From Xylogone sp. PMI_703 (taxonomy: Eukaryota > Ascomycota > Leotiomycetes): a stretch of DNA of 64,000 bases. The translations under genes and the position numbers were made by a program. This document shows, piece after piece, positions 63,181 to 64,000 of the stretch. Within the stretch, counting starts at the first letter, position 1; every line of letters starts with the position of its first letter. The stretch lies in NCBI GenBank assembly GCA_021399445.1, contig JAJTUQ010000011.1:372001-436000 (forward strand). Direction: 5' to 3'. The notes below the pieces were generated by a model. The model made no database searches. It saw only the letters and a program-made list of their open reading frames with translations, and was not told the origin of the DNA.

Positions 63181-64000
63181 CGTTTAACTTATACTGTGCG
63201 TTTAATACACGACGTCTAATCCGAGTAATAATATTCTATGAATAACTTATAATTCTAATAGTTCAAGTAGATTAACTTCTAGGCGCGTCAACGTAATAGT
63301 ATTCGTCGGCTTAAGAATGTGAACCACAGTTCGAGCCTCCGTTACCCAGGACTAGGTTCTAGTTATAAAGCTGGGTAGGAGTAATATTATTCGTTGAGGC
63401 GAAAGATAGCCTCAGAATATTTCGTACATTGTGAGTCGATTCCGGATCGGACTGGTGAGGGAGTAGGTACACCCGTGGAGGTGGCTGTAGAAATGATGGC
63501 TGTACTTGTTACAGAGCCTATAGGTCCAACGTAGTATGAAAGTGGAGTTCTGGAGGGAAACAAGCATGCGCTCCAAGCCGAGCATTCAGCCAAGCCCATG
63601 CCCAGACTCCTAGTCCCGAAGCCAAAAGCTTGTGAAGAAGCTTGGTTATTTTTTTTGGCCTTGGTTACCAGTACTCATTGGGTGGTCTAAAAGATTAATA
63701 GTGTTATAGCTTTAGAACATAAGAGAGAAGTAGGGCGCTCAATGTGATTAGGGCTTCAATCATTAGGTGGTAATGTGTAAGGAGTTCTGTGATGATATTT
63801 TGTTTCCGAACGTACCGGTTGACTGACATTAGAGTATCTTCGTTGTGTTAAGGTTAAAGTAATAGTGAGAGCTGTATTTATCTGTTGTTTATTTTGTTCT
63901 TAGTTAGTGGGGACTTGGTTTACTATGTATTCTGGTGTATGGTGCCCGATTCATGTAACGAAATGTTTGTAGAGGTCTAGGATATGTAACGATACATTGT
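63181..64000. other. Right flank, composition returns towards normal
   Basis: No gene supported. A 70-codon minus frame (63387-63599, with [17 protein letters not shown]) is Ser/Thr-rich but has no context. Several TAATAGTATTCGT/TAATATTATTCGT-like repeats (63295 and 63382). Confidence 0.35.

Noticed and set aside
63270..63345. tRNA-like CAGTTCGAGCCTC segment
   Set aside because: T-loop-like box is present but no acceptor stem or anticodon arm could be paired.

Overview
The window reads as nuclear DNA of a filamentous ascomycete, probably a Leotiomycete. Genes are split by short introns (about 41-66 nt, GT..AG, with CTAAC/CTGAC-like branch sites). The gene families (HET, patatin-like, TPR-CHAT, DUF3435, MADS-like) are typical of fungal accessory genome, and several transposon relics carry nonsense changes of the C-to-T type expected from RIP. 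No rRNA, confident tRNA, CRISPR or bacterial operon was seen. All splice models were built by eye from reading frame and splice-site agreement; none has transcript support.

Layout. 1-18 kb: the 5' part of a patatin-like protein gene running off the left edge, small hypothetical and coiled-coil genes, a three-exon membrane protein (4.7 kb), a 510-residue three-exon protein of unknown function (6.1-7.7 kb), a MADS-like gene, a five-exon ferric-reductase-like gene (9.6-11.5 kb), a SANT-like gene and a Ser/Thr-rich secreted protein. 19-24 kb: a HET-domain gene and a four-exon unknown gene. 25-26 kb: two broken pogo-like transposon heads in the same orientation. 26.5-31.1 kb: a divergent pair made of a TPR-CHAT protease-like gene and a 276-residue partner. 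31.6-35.3 kb: a RIP-damaged LINE ORF1 broken by a pogo-like transposon whose transposase looks nearly intact. 35.5-49.3 kb: low-copy genes mixed with diverged direct duplications, a paralogue of the 4.7-kb membrane gene, a small protein kinase and a nuclease-like/kinase-like fusion. 50.5-52.8 kb: a MITE-like element, a Tc1-like transposon with one stop, and a HeLo-domain remnant. 53.0-55.9 kb: an apparently intact five-exon DUF3435 tyrosine recombinase, the family of Starship captains, on the minus strand. 56.7-57.5 kb: an AT-rich island. 58.0-61.0 kb: a TPR-HET gene. 61.7-63.2 kb: an AT-rich block holding a tandem duplication of about 500 bp.

How it may fit together. A captain-type recombinase at the right, transcribed leftwards, followed on its left by a ferric reductase, a patatin-like gene, a HET gene and a CHAT protease pair, is the gene mix reported for Starship giant transposons. 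The abrupt change to AT-rich DNA at about 56.7 kb would then be a candidate 5' edge. That is inference; the left end is not in view and no target-site duplication was established. The other theme is self/non-self recognition and programmed cell death: two HET proteins, TPR-CHAT with a possible gasdermin-like partner, a patatin-like protein, a HeLo remnant and a nuclease-like/kinase-like fusion.
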